DNA of 58,158 nt from Clostridiales bacterium (GTDB lineage: Bacteria > Bacillota > Clostridia > Saccharofermentanales > Saccharofermentanaceae): the NCBI GenBank assembly GCA_017427465.1, contig JAFRST010000038.1, positions 1 through 58,158 on the forward strand, written 5' to 3'. The position numbers and the translations under genes are program-made. Below are positions 26,965-35,235 of this stretch, one piece after another. The notes below the pieces were generated by a model. It did no database searches and was not told where the DNA came from. It was given only the letters and a program-made list of their open reading frames with translations. Position 1 is the first letter of the stretch, and each line of letters opens with the position of its first letter.

Positions 26965-27980
26965 GCGTTCACAGCTTTTGCAGCTCTGGCAAGTCTTCTT
27001 TCTTCGCGCTTTTCTTTTCTTCTGAGGCGCGCGAGTCTTGCTTCGTATCTGTCCCTTATTAGTAAGAAATAGATGATACCGGAGATAATGGCTGAGAGGG
27101 CAAACAGGACTAGTGAGAATGCGGATGCCCTGTCCCATACCTGCCCCATGCCAAGCATGTTTTGAAGGAAATTCATCATGGTCAGACCGGATCTTGATAT
27201 ATCGTAACGGTCTGAGAGCATAGCCGGAATATCAGACATATTCAGCCCGTCAACAACTGAGACGACTACTACGAAGAATAAGATCGGACGTATGCTTGGC
27301 AGTGTAACATGGAAGAACGTGTGCGGTCTGGATGACCCGTCTATTTCAGCAGCTTCAAAGACTTCAACAGGAATACTGGTCATGCCGGCCACAGCATAGA
27401 TGAATGTTATTCCGAAATGCATAAATACACTGACTGCTATTATCAAGAAACGGTTTGAAAGGAAGAAGTTAAAGTCTTTTTCCGTAACTCCGAAACCGTC
27501 TATGGCAGCAGCTGTAAGGATGAAAGCGACTGAGCTTGCCACATAACCGGTAATGCTGAAAAAGACACGGTAACCCATGGAAGAACCGAACACCAGCTTA
27601 GGGAAAAAGAACGATGTCCTGAACAGTGACCTGCCTTTTATTTTCAGCCTTCTGTCAGTCATCATTGCAGCGAGCCAAAATGCCAGTATCCACTCCGGAA
27701 TGATCTGGCATATCATAAAGTAAAAAGTGTTCTTAATAGAAATCTTGAACGATGATGTAGCGAACAGTTCCTGAAAATTCTTATACCACGGGAGACCGTT
27801 TGAAGTAAGTAGTTTGGGAGGTTCGGTTATTACAGATACACGCTTCAGATCACAAAAAGCGTAATAAAAAGTAGTCAGCATCGGCCAAAGATGAAAAATA
27901 AGGAAGGCCAGAACAAACGGGAGGATAAATATATATCCCCATTTGTTGTAATGTCTTTCAAGTGACTTTTTCTTCCCCAT
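26961..27980 (-). CDS. Carbohydrate ABC transporter permease, MalF/UgpA-like
   Basis: About 339 residues starting MGKKKSLERHYNKWGY, with six predicted helices. The EAA loop that contacts the ATPase is AEIDGSSRPHTFFHVTLPSI. Such permeases import sugars or glycosyl compounds with a MalG-like partner, a solute-binding protein and an MsmX-type ATPase. The ATG at 27980 is preferred over an in-frame TTG at 28010. The C-terminus is strongly basic. It is divergent from the MalG-like gene at 28154, which is unusual, and a leftward TATACT (28031-28026) may be its -10. Its stop codon shares TTAA with the opposite gene's stop. Confidence 0.85.
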   Translation of the reverse strand: MGKKKSLERHYNKWGYIFILPFVLAFLIFHLWPMLTTFYYAFCDLKRVSVITEPPKLLTSNGLPWYKNFQELFATSSFKISIKNTFYFMICQIIPEWILAFWLAAMMTDRRLKIKGRSLFRTSFFFPKLVFGSSMGYRVFFSITGYVASSVAFILTAAAIDGFGVTEKDFNFFLSNRFLIIAVSVFMHFGITFIYAVAGMTSIPVEVFEAAEIDGSSRPHTFFHVTLPSIRPILFFVVVVSVVDGLNMSDIPAMLSDRYDISRSGLTMMNFLQNMLGMGQVWDRASAFSLVLFALSAIISGIIYFLLIRDRYEARLARLRRKEKREERRLARAAKAVNA

Positions 27981-28061
27981 ATAACCCCGTCTTAAGGGAT
28001 GATATCCCAACTATTCAATTTTGATAGTATATACGAACTTACTTATAAATAACAGGAAAAA

Positions 28062-28090
28062 TTGACACAAGGTGGCATAGTAAATAAAAT
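28062..28090 (+). promoter_or_regulatory. Strong promoter before the MalG-like gene
   Basis: TTGACA (28062-28067), a 17-base spacer and TAAAAT (28085-28090). The expected start near 28097 is immediately followed by a terminator-like hairpin. Confidence 0.8.
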
Positions 28091-28100
28091 GATTCTGTTT

Positions 28101-28128
28101 GAATCCTGCAGATAAGGATTCTTTTTTT
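28101..28128 (+). terminator. Terminator-like hairpin in the leader of the MalG-like gene
   Basis: GAATCCT (28101-28107) pairs perfectly with AGGATTC (28115-28121) and is followed by seven T residues. It starts about four bases after the predicted transcription start and ends just before the gene, so it is either an attenuator or a 5' stability hairpin. A GATTC at 28091-28095 could pair with the same arm but lies at or before the start site. Confidence 0.7.
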
Positions 28129-28153
28129 GGGGGCGGAATTGGAAAACAAGGTA

Positions 28154-28975
28154 ATGACAAGAGTGATCATGAGACGAAAAGAACTGATCCTTAAGGGATT
28201 TGTTTATTTATTCTCGTTGATCCTGATGGCTATGACGCTAATTCCTTTTTTCAGTTTATTAGGAGATTATATCGGCTTCTCGGCATCCAATCCGTCCAAT
28301 GTCTTTAAGGTGATTCCGTACAGATGGAGAGAATTCAAGCGCTTTTTCGAGTCGAGAATAGCCTTAAGTTATGTTAATTCCCTTATTGTTACCATATCCA
28401 GTACGATCCTGAACGTATACTTTTCTGCATTGACTGCGCATGCTGTTGTTAATTACAGATGGCGCGGGCGTAAGTTCTTCAGCAATTTCGTGCTTGCAGT
28501 AATGATGATACCGACTGCAGTTTCCTCGTCCGGTTTTATCACCATGGTTTATCAGTTCCATTTACAGAACACACTTTCCATGCTGATCTTTCCGGCGATT
28601 GCAACTCCGATATCCGTAGTATTTATGAGAATGTACTTGGAATCTTCATTTTCCATGGATCTCATTTATTCGGCAAGGGTTGACGGAGCAGGAGAGATAA
28701 GGATATTCCATCAGATAGTCCTTCCTATAATGAAGCCTGCTATTGCCACACAGGCGATCTTTGCCATGGCTCAAAGCTGGAATGATACTTTCCTTCCTAC
28801 GATCCTTCTTTTGGAGGAGAAGAAAAAGACACTGCCTGTAGCGCTTCTTTTAAACTCGGCACTTGGTAAGAGTGACATGCCGGAGGTCATTTTGACCATC
28901 CCGCTTATAGTTGCTTACCTGTTGCTGGCCCGTAATATCGTCGAAGGTGTCCAGCTGGGCAGCGTTAAGATGTAA
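28154..28975 (+). CDS. Carbohydrate ABC transporter permease, MalG/LacG-like
   Basis: About 273 residues with six helices. The EAA loop is ARVDGAGEIRIFHQIVLPI, typical of MalG partners. It probably pairs with the MalF-like protein encoded divergently on the other strand. No ATPase or clear solute-binding protein gene is adjacent; a shared MsmX-like ATPase encoded elsewhere is the usual solution in Gram-positives. The start is uncertain: ATG 28154 has only AAGGT close to it, while TTG 28139 follows GGGGGCGG too closely. Substrate unknown. Confidence 0.82.
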   Translation: MTRVIMRRKELILKGFVYLFSLILMAMTLIPFFSLLGDYIGFSASNPSNVFKVIPYRWREFKRFFESRIALSYVNSLIVTISSTILNVYFSALTAHAVVNYRWRGRKFFSNFVLAVMMIPTAVSSSGFITMVYQFHLQNTLSMLIFPAIATPISVVFMRMYLESSFSMDLIYSARVDGAGEIRIFHQIVLPIMKPAIATQAIFAMAQSWNDTFLPTILLLEEKKKTLPVALLLNSALGKSDMPEVILTIPLIVAYLLLARNIVEGVQLGSVKM

Positions 28976-29008
28976 CACCATTTTTGCTCCTGTTAAAGTC
29001 TAAAATTA

Positions 29009-29065
29009 TTGTCGTTTTATCAAATAAATGATATTATTTTTCTTGGCGAGATATTTTCGACCAAG
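29009..29065 (+). promoter_or_regulatory. Promoter and 5' hairpin of the SPFH gene
   Basis: TTGTCG (29009-29014), 17 bases, then TGA-overlapping TATTAT (29032-29037). A stem of CTTGGCGA (29042-29049) with TCG-A-CCAAG (29057-29065) begins at about the start site and precedes AGGAGG (29071-29076). Confidence 0.65.
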
Positions 29066-29084
29066 TAATCAGGAGGAATATAAA

Positions 29085-30464
29085 ATGGGATTGATTAGCT
29101 TAATCGCAAATGTTGCAGGAACAACATTTAATTCCATCTCAACACAGATTCAGGATCAGTATCTTGAATTCTTCACACAGGATTCCTTAGGACAGGATAT
29201 CCTTGTTAAGAAGGGTGTTAACAAGATGGAAAAGGGAAGAAACAAGGGAAGTTCTGAAGTTATTTCCAATGGTTCTGTTATTAACGTACCTGAGGGATGC
29301 TTCTGCCTCCTCGTTAACAACGGTGAGATCGTAGACTGCGTATCCGAGGCAGGTGCCTACAAGTGGGATACATCTACAGCTCCTTCGATCCTTGCTAACA
29401 AGAATTTCGGTGAGAACGTAAAGGCTTCCATCGGTGACATTTGGAACCGTATGAAGATGGGCGGAGAGATTCAGCAGCAGCAGAGAGTTTACTTCGTAAA
29501 CAAGCTCGAGATGATGAATCAGAACTTCGGTACACCTTCACCGGTACCTTATGCAGACCCTGAGTATCGTAACATCTACATCCGTCTGAACGGTACATTC
29601 TCCTTCAGAGTAGAGAACCCGATCACATTCTTCAGAAACATCGTAGGCAACGTCAGAGACGAGTATACAGTAGCTGAGTTCATGGGCACACCCGCTAAGC
29701 CTCAGCAGCCCCGTCTCGAGTTCCTTGATAACATCACAGAGACACTCAATAAGTGCGGCGGCCCTTACCCGAACGGTATCATGTTCTCCACACTGCCTTC
29801 AAAGCAGGGCGAGTTCAGAAGATACATGCAGGATTGCCTTGATGACGAGTGGCTCCAGAAGAGAGGTATCGTCGTAGAGACAGTTGCCATCGCTTCCGTT
29901 ACACCTGACGATAAGTCACGTGAGAGAATCGAGAAGGTCGACGAGGCAAAGCTCTACGGTCAGGACCAGGCAGCTCTCGGTGCAGCTGTTGCTTTGGGCC
30001 AGACAGAGGCTATGAAGAATGCCGGTGCAAACGCAAACGGTGCAGTAAACGGCTTCATGGGTCTCGGTGTGATGGGCACAGTAGGCGGCAACAACGCTAC
30101 AGCAGCAGGTCTTGGTGCAGTTCAGCAGGCTCAGGGTCAGCCTCAAACAGGCTTCTTCGCAGGCCAGCAGGCAGCACCTGCAGCAGCTCCTGCAGCTCCC
30201 GTAGCAGCAGGCTGGACATGCTCTTGCGGTCAGACAGGTAACACGGGTAAGTTCTGCGGCAACTGTGGTCAGCCTCAGCCTGCTCCAGTAGCAGCAGGCT
30301 GGACATGCTCTTGCGGTCAGACAGGCAATACAGGTAAGTTCTGCGGCAACTGCGGTAAGCCTCAGCCTGCAGCAGCACCTACAGCATGCCCTAAGTGCGG
30401 CTGGCAGCCTGCAGACGGCAATATGCCTAAGTTCTGCCCTGAGTGCGGCACAAAGATTGAATAA
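29085..30464 (+). CDS. SPFH/Band-7 domain protein with C-terminal zinc ribbons (COG4260, YdjI-like)
   Basis: About 459 residues. The body (about 1-290) is an SPFH domain of the 'virion core protein' / YdjI group, starting MGLISLIANVAG. Then an Ala/Gly/Gln-rich linker (about 300-370) and three zinc-ribbon units: two near-identical copies with CSCG...CGNCG and a third with CPKCG...CPECG. Unlike most stomatins there is no N-terminal membrane helix. Relatives in Bacillus are linked to membrane stress and PspA-type responses, but the neighbours here give no such hint. The start is ATG 29085 after AGGAGG; an earlier in-frame start overlaps the promoter. Confidence 0.88.
   Translation: MGLISLIANVAGTTFNSISTQIQDQYLEFFTQDSLGQDILVKKGVNKMEKGRNKGSSEVISNGSVINVPEGCFCLLVNNGEIVDCVSEAGAYKWDTSTAPSILANKNFGENVKASIGDIWNRMKMGGEIQQQQRVYFVNKLEMMNQNFGTPSPVPYADPEYRNIYIRLNGTFSFRVENPITFFRNIVGNVRDEYTVAEFMGTPAKPQQPRLEFLDNITETLNKCGGPYPNGIMFSTLPSKQGEFRRYMQDCLDDEWLQKRGIVVETVAIASVTPDDKSRERIEKVDEAKLYGQDQAALGAAVALGQTEAMKNAGANANGAVNGFMGLGVMGTVGGNNATAAGLGAVQQAQGQPQTGFFAGQQAAPAAAPAAPVAAGWTCSCGQTGNTGKFCGNCGQPQPAPVAAGWTCSCGQTGNTGKFCGNCGKPQPAAAPTACPKCGWQPADGNMPKFCPECGTKIE
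30201..30374 (+). repeat. Tandem 87-base repeat encoding two zinc ribbons
   Basis: Unit 1 is 30201-30287 and unit 2 is 30288-30374, in frame (29 residues each). The first 38 bases are identical and I count seven differences overall, indicating a recent internal duplication in the SPFH gene. Confidence 0.9.
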
Positions 30465-30498
30465 GATTCGGAATGATTCTTATATAAATCCTGATTTG

Positions 30499-30529
30499 GA
30501 GGCTGTCTCGCGAAGAGACAGCCTCTTTT
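30499..30529 (+). terminator. Intrinsic terminator after the SPFH gene
   Basis: An 11-base-pair perfect stem (30499-30509 with 30515-30525), GCGAA loop, then TTTT. Confidence 0.92.
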
Positions 30530-30631
30530 CGTGTTTGTGTTATTATTTTTAACATTTACCTCAAAAAAAATAATTGACTCAAGATAATTTGTGATAAAAT
30601 TTTTCCATCCTAGTAAAAGGCGGTCAATTTG

Positions 30632-31987
30632 ATGGGTAAATACTTTGGCACTGACGGCTTCAGAGGTGAAGCCAACAAAGCACTCACCGCGCAGAAAGCT
30701 TTCAAGGTGGGAAGATATATCGGCTGGTACTACGGCCAGATGCACGATGACAAGAGAGCAAAGATCATTATCGGTAAGGACACAAGAAGAAGCTCATACA
30801 TGCTTGAGGCAGCTCTTACTGCCGGAATCACTTCTTCGGGATCTGATGCTTATCTCCTTCACGTAACAACCACTCCTTCGGTCTCATATTGCTGCAGGAC
30901 TGACGGTTTTGACTGCGGAATCATGATCTCCGCATCTCACAATCCTTTCTATGACAATGGCATCAAGATCATGCGTGCCAACGGTCAGAAGATCGAGGCT
31001 GAGATCGAAGAGAAGATCGAAGCTTATATCGACGGAGAAATCGAGGAGATCCCTCTTGCTGAGCGTGAGGCGATCGGTAACGTAGTTGACTATGCTTCAG
31101 GACGCAACAGATATATCGGTTATCTGATGACTATCCCTACAAGAGCATTCAACGGTATGAAGGTCGGTCTTGACTGCGCTAACGGCGCTTCATGGAACAT
31201 CGCAAGGTCTGTTTTCGAGGCTTTGGGCGCTAAGGTATATATCATCAACAACCAGCCTGACGGACTCAACATCAATACGAACTGCGGTTCCACTCACATC
31301 GATAACCTCAAGAAGTATGTTCTTGATAACGGACTTAACGTAGGATTCGCTTACGACGGCGATGCTGACAGGTGTCTTGCAGTCGACGAGCTCGGCAACG
31401 AAGTAAACGGCGACCAGATCATGTATCTGTGCGGTAAGTATATGAAGGAGACAGGACGCTTAGACGGCAATACGATCGTTACGACCATTATGAGCAACAT
31501 GGGCCTTTATAAGGCTTGTGAGGCTATCGGTATCCGTACGGAGAAGACAGCCGTAGGCGACAAGTACGTTGCCGAGAACATGATGGCTAACGGCTTCATG
31601 ATCGGCGGCGAGCAGTCAGGTCACATTATTTTCGCGAAGTACGCAACGACAGGTGACGGAATACTCACATCTCTCATGGTCCTCATGACCATGCTCGAAA
31701 AGAAGCTCCCTCTGTCAATGCTCGCAGGCGAGATGAAGATGTTCCCTCAGTGCCTCAAGAATGTAGTCGTTAAGGATAAGGAAGAAGCTCAGAAGAATCC
31801 CGTAGTCCTTAAGGCAGTTGAAGAGGTTACCAAGTCATTGGGCGGCGACGGCAGGATCCTTCTCAGAGCATCCGGTACAGAGCCTAAGATCCGTGTAATG
31901 GTCGAGGCCAAGACGGATGAGATCTGTGAAGAGAACGTTGACAAGGTAATCGCAGTCATTAAAGAACAGGGCCTTATGGCAGATTAA
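30632..31987 (+). CDS. glmM: Phosphoglucosamine mutase
   Basis: Converts glucosamine-6-phosphate to glucosamine-1-phosphate for cell-wall UDP-GlcNAc. The 451 residues contain the phosphoserine active site ISASHNPFYDNG near residue 100, the metal site DGDADRC near 246, the sugar-binding GGEQSGH near 328, and the phosphate-binding RASGTEPKIRVM near the C-terminus. ATG 30632 follows AAAAGGCGG; a TTG three bases earlier is less likely. A TTGACT (30574) and TGA-TAAAAT (30595-30600) lie upstream but only 15 bases apart. The next gene, nagB, acts on the same substrate pool, but a terminator hairpin separates them. Confidence 0.95.
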   Translation: MGKYFGTDGFRGEANKALTAQKAFKVGRYIGWYYGQMHDDKRAKIIIGKDTRRSSYMLEAALTAGITSSGSDAYLLHVTTTPSVSYCCRTDGFDCGIMISASHNPFYDNGIKIMRANGQKIEAEIEEKIEAYIDGEIEEIPLAEREAIGNVVDYASGRNRYIGYLMTIPTRAFNGMKVGLDCANGASWNIARSVFEALGAKVYIINNQPDGLNINTNCGSTHIDNLKKYVLDNGLNVGFAYDGDADRCLAVDELGNEVNGDQIMYLCGKYMKETGRLDGNTIVTTIMSNMGLYKACEAIGIRTEKTAVGDKYVAENMMANGFMIGGEQSGHIIFAKYATTGDGILTSLMVLMTMLEKKLPLSMLAGEMKMFPQCLKNVVVKDKEEAQKNPVVLKAVEEVTKSLGGDGRILLRASGTEPKIRVMVEAKTDEICEENVDKVIAVIKEQGLMAD

Positions 31988-31995
31988 TGAATATT

Positions 31996-32030
31996 ACAGC
32001 TTCGTGTGGGTTCCCATGCGGAGCTGTTTT
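31996..32030 (+). terminator. Intrinsic terminator after glmM
   Basis: ACAGCT (31996-32001) pairs with AGCTGT (32022-32027) enclosing a further CG/GTGGG stem, followed by TTTTA. Confidence 0.75.
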
Positions 32031-32061
32031 AGATACAGACTAAAAAGTGGGAGAAAGAATT

Positions 32062-32811
32062 ATGAGAGTTATCAGAAAAAGCAACTACGAAGAAGCTTCA
32101 ATGGCATGTGCTGAGCTCATCGCTTCACAGATCAGACTTAAGCCTGACTGCAAGATCGGCCTTGCTACAGGATCAACACCTATCGGAACTTACAAGGATC
32201 TTGTGGACATGTATAAGGCAGGAAGCCTTGATTTCTCTAAGGTCACATCAGCTAACCTCGACGAATACAGAGGCCTCGGCGGTGACCACGACCAGTCTTA
32301 CAGATATTTCATGAACACAAATCTGTTCGATCACGTAAACATCGACAAGAGCAAGACATATGTACCTGACGGTCTTGAGCAGGATGCAGTCAAGGCTTGC
32401 ACAAATTACGATAAGATCCTTGAATCTTTGGGTCACCTCGACATCCAGCTCCTTGGTATCGGCGGAGACGGACACATCGGCTTCAATGAGCCTGCTGATG
32501 CTTTCTGCGTTAACACACAGTGCATCGACCTCGAGAACCAGACGATCCAGGACAACGCGAGACTCTTCTTCAACGGAGACCTCGAAGCAGTTCCTACACA
32601 GGCCTACACAATGGGTATCGGCTATATCATGAAGTCTACTACTGTTATCCTCATGGCTACAGGCGCAGGAAAGAAGGATATCGTTGAGAAGGCATTCTGC
32701 GGTCCTGTTACGCCCAGAGTACCGGCATCGATCCTCCAGCTTCACCCGAACGTAGTAGTTATCGGTGACGAGGCTGCTATCTCTGATGCTGTAGTCGCAG
32801 CTGCTAAGTAA
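32062..32811 (+). CDS. nagB: Glucosamine-6-phosphate deaminase
   Basis: Converts glucosamine-6-phosphate to fructose-6-phosphate and ammonia. The 249 residues show LATGSTP near 35-41, NLDEY near 68 with the catalytic Asp, LGIGGDGHIGFNEP near 133-146 with the active-site His, and FCGPVTPRVPAS near 214. The ATG at 32062 follows GGGAGAAAG; a GTG at 32047 is less likely. With glmM just upstream, amino sugar can be steered either to wall synthesis or to glycolysis. No nagA or PTS gene is adjacent. Confidence 0.95.
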   Translation: MRVIRKSNYEEASMACAELIASQIRLKPDCKIGLATGSTPIGTYKDLVDMYKAGSLDFSKVTSANLDEYRGLGGDHDQSYRYFMNTNLFDHVNIDKSKTYVPDGLEQDAVKACTNYDKILESLGHLDIQLLGIGGDGHIGFNEPADAFCVNTQCIDLENQTIQDNARLFFNGDLEAVPTQAYTMGIGYIMKSTTVILMATGAGKKDIVEKAFCGPVTPRVPASILQLHPNVVVIGDEAAISDAVVAAAK

Positions 32812-32835
32812 TATATTACTGAAATAGCTATAAAG

Positions 32836-32862
32836 AAGGCTGTCCTTTCGGGGCAGCCTTTT
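32836..32862 (+). terminator. Intrinsic terminator after nagB
   Basis: AAGGCTGTCC (32836-32845) pairs with GGGCAGCCTT (32851-32860, one G-U pair), followed by a short T run. Confidence 0.85.
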
Positions 32863-32906
32863 AGTTTCTTCGGGGAGCTATAATTGACTTTTAATGCATA
32901 TAAACG

Positions 32907-32980
32907 TCAAAATGGGGTCCTATGTGCATCAAAATGGCCATTTTTGTGCACATACAGGACATTTTAGCGGTTTATGTGCA
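32907..32980. repeat. Palindromic island centred on TGGCCA
   Basis: A near-perfect inverted repeat spans 32921-32954 (TATGTGCA...TGCACATA around AAAATGGCCATTTT), with GTCC/GGAC outer arms to 32917 and 32960. A third TATGTGCA is at 32973-32980 and TCAAAATGG is directly repeated at 32907 and 32929. It lies in a 277-base gap without genes and has no T run. It may be an insertion-sequence end, an operator or a dispersed repeat. Confidence 0.7.
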
Positions 32981-33088
32981 CCGTTATATTTGCTTTTCGA
33001 AAACATTTGCGTATAAAAACAATCAAGTTTATAATATTGCAATATTTTAGCGCGGTATATGAGCGCGCGAGGTTTCAGGAGGTTCATC

Positions 33089-33304
33089 GTGGCAAAAGGT
33101 AAGACGACTTTTAACGAGAATCTGTGCAAGGGCTGCGGACTTTGCGTAGCAGCATGCCCCAAGAAAATCCTCGAGCTTGACAAGACAAGGCTTAATGCAA
33201 AGGGTTATCACCCCGCCACATGCGTAAATCCCGATGAGTGCATCGGTTGTGCTTTCTGCGCTACGCAGTGCCCGGACGTTGTAATCACCGTTGAGCGTTT
33301 CTGA
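33089..33304 (+). CDS. 2-oxoacid:ferredoxin oxidoreductase, delta (ferredoxin) subunit
   Basis: A 71-residue 2x[4Fe-4S] ferredoxin subunit with CKGCGLCVAACP and CIGCAFCATQCP. It carries electrons from the thiamine enzyme to ferredoxin. The GTG at 33089 follows AGGAGG (33077-33082) closely and gives MAKGKTTF; an upstream ATG at 33059 has no ribosome-binding site. First gene of a four-gene operon with the alpha, beta and gamma subunits, the KorDABC/VorDBAC arrangement. Confidence 0.92.
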   Translation: MAKGKTTFNENLCKGCGLCVAACPKKILELDKTRLNAKGYHPATCVNPDECIGCAFCATQCPDVVITVERF

Positions 33305-33319
33305 TCGGGAGGGAGTTTT

Positions 33320-34411
33320 ATGGCACAGAAAAGAGTATTAATGAAAGGCAATGAAGTAATTGCCGAGGCAGCTATCAGAGCTGGTTGCCGCAATTATTTC
33401 GGTTACCCGATCACACCTCAGACTGAAGTCATGCATTATATGGCTAAGAAGATGGTTCAGGTCGGCGGTAATTTTGTACAGGCAGAGTCTGAGCTGGCAG
33501 CCATTAACATGGTTTACGGCGCTGCAGCAGCAGGCTTTAGAGTAATGACATCTTCTTCCTCTCCGGGAATTTCCCTTAAGCAGGAAGGTATCTCCTACAT
33601 CGCAGGTGCTGAGCTTCCTGCAGTTGTAGTTAATATCGTTAGAGCAGGTCCGGGATTGGGCGGCATTCAGCCTGCACAGGGCGACTATTTCCAGGCTACA
33701 AAGGGCGGCGGACACGGTGACTACAGGAACATCGTTATCGCACCTGCTTCCGTTCAGGAGCTTTATGAGCTCGTTGTTGAAGCTTTCAACCTCGCTGACA
33801 AGTACAGAATGACCTGCATGATCGTAGGCGACGGTACTCTCGGTCAGATGATGGAGCCTGTTGCTTTCCGTGATGAGGAGCCTATCGAGACAATCGAGAA
33901 GCCTTGGGCTGCTTGCGGCAGAAAGGGTGACTCTTTCCACCACACAGTAACTTCCATCTACATCGATCCCGATGTCCTTGAGAAGAAGAACCTTGAGCTC
34001 CAGGACAAGTACAAGATCGTTGAGGCTAACGAAGTCCGTTATGAAGCAATCAACATGGAGGATGCTGAGATCGTTATCACAGCTTTCGCTACATGTTCCA
34101 GAATCTGCAGAAACGTTATCCGTCAGGCAGCTGAACTTGGTATCAAGGTCGGCATGATTAGACCTATCACACTCTGGCCCTTCCCTTACAAGGCAATCTC
34201 TGAAGCAGCAGATATGTCCAGCGTAAAGGCATTCCTCGACGTTGAGCTCAACGCAGGCCAGATGATCGAAGACGTCAGACTTGGCGCTAACGGCAAGAAG
34301 CCCGTTTATTTCCACGGCAGACTCGGAGGAAATCTCCCGATGCAGAAGGAAATCCTCGACAAGATCGTTGCGATCCACGAGGGAAAGATCACAGAAGGAG
34401 GTAATTTCTGA
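33320..34411 (+). CDS. vorB: 2-oxoacid:ferredoxin oxidoreductase, alpha subunit (VorB/KorA type)
   Basis: A 363-residue subunit with the pyrimidine-binding and transketolase-like domains of the POR superfamily: GNEVIAEAAIRAGC at the start, YPITPQTEV near 34-42, and SSSPGISLKQEGIS near 77. The family oxidises branched-chain 2-oxoacids or 2-oxoglutarate to acyl-CoA with ferredoxin reduction. I favour the VorB name because of length and the four-subunit layout typical of Clostridia, but substrate choice (3-methyl-2-oxobutanoate versus 2-oxoglutarate) is not settled by sequence. It overlaps the next gene as TGATG. Strict anaerobic metabolism is implied. Confidence 0.85.
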   Translation: MAQKRVLMKGNEVIAEAAIRAGCRNYFGYPITPQTEVMHYMAKKMVQVGGNFVQAESELAAINMVYGAAAAGFRVMTSSSSPGISLKQEGISYIAGAELPAVVVNIVRAGPGLGGIQPAQGDYFQATKGGGHGDYRNIVIAPASVQELYELVVEAFNLADKYRMTCMIVGDGTLGQMMEPVAFRDEEPIETIEKPWAACGRKGDSFHHTVTSIYIDPDVLEKKNLELQDKYKIVEANEVRYEAINMEDAEIVITAFATCSRICRNVIRQAAELGIKVGMIRPITLWPFPYKAISEAADMSSVKAFLDVELNAGQMIEDVRLGANGKKPVYFHGRLGGNLPMQKEILDKIVAIHEGKITEGGNF

Positions 34412-35235
34412 TGGCTGTAGTTTTCGAACCCACAAAAGGCCTTACAGATAAGCCTTTCCACTATTGCCCCGGTTGCTGCCACGGCATCATCCACAGACTC
34501 GTAGCTGAGACTCTTGTTGCAAATGATGCACTTGAGACAGCTGTAGGCGTTGCATCCGTAGGATGTACTTACAATTCATATGAATACATTGCATGCGACA
34601 TGGTCCAGGCAGCTCACGGAAGAGCACCTGCAGTTGCTACAGGTATCAAGAGAAACTTAAAGGACAGCTTCGTCTTCACATATCAGGGAGACGGTGACCT
34701 CGCATCTATCGGTACAGCTGAGATCGTTCATGCTGCTGCAAGAAGCGAGAACATCACGGTAATCTTCGTAAACAACGCTGTTTACGGCATGACATCAGGC
34801 CAGATGGCTCCTACAACACTCGTAGGCCAGGTTACCACAACATCTCCCTGGGGCCGTGATCCTTCTTATCAGGGTTATCCTATCAACGTTTCCGAGTTCT
34901 TATCCAACCTCGCAGGCGCAGCTTACATCGAGCGTGTTTGCGTAACAGACTTCAAGAACATCCAGAACGCTAAGAGAGCTATACAGAAGGCATTCAATGT
35001 TCAGAAGAACAAGCTCGGCTTCTCTCTCGTAGAAGTTCTCTCCACATGCCCTACCAACTGGGGTAAGGAGCCTCTCGCAGCTATGGATTGGCTCAAGGAG
35101 AACATGGAAAAGCAGTATCCTCTTGGATGCTACAAGGGCGCTGACATCACATTCGATGCAGACGGCAAGTATGTTTCAGGTGCTATTCCTGCAACTTCTA
35201 ACAACTGCGTTAATGTTGGGGAGGTGAAGAAATGA
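34411..35235 (+). CDS. 2-oxoacid:ferredoxin oxidoreductase, beta subunit (thiamine pyrophosphate-binding)
   Basis: A 274-residue subunit that binds thiamine pyrophosphate: HYCPGCCHG near residues 17-25, and the TPP/Mg motif GDGDLASIGTAE near 89-100 followed by NNAVYGMTSGQ. It performs decarboxylation with the alpha subunit. The start overlaps the alpha stop by one base and the end overlaps the gamma start (ATGA), so the three subunits are coupled for equal production. Confidence 0.92.
   Translation: MAVVFEPTKGLTDKPFHYCPGCCHGIIHRLVAETLVANDALETAVGVASVGCTYNSYEYIACDMVQAAHGRAPAVATGIKRNLKDSFVFTYQGDGDLASIGTAEIVHAAARSENITVIFVNNAVYGMTSGQMAPTTLVGQVTTTSPWGRDPSYQGYPINVSEFLSNLAGAAYIERVCVTDFKNIQNAKRAIQKAFNVQKNKLGFSLVEVLSTCPTNWGKEPLAAMDWLKENMEKQYPLGCYKGADITFDADGKYVSGAIPATSNNCVNVGEVKK

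Noticed and set aside
32812..33088. Complete insertion sequence in the nagB-ferredoxin gap
   Set aside because: Only palindromes are present; no transposase reading frame is supported.
33338..34435. Leftward 365-residue open frame opposite the VorB gene
   Set aside because: No ribosome-binding site, no recognisable domain, and the forward gene is a clear family member; long antisense frames arise from its codon use.
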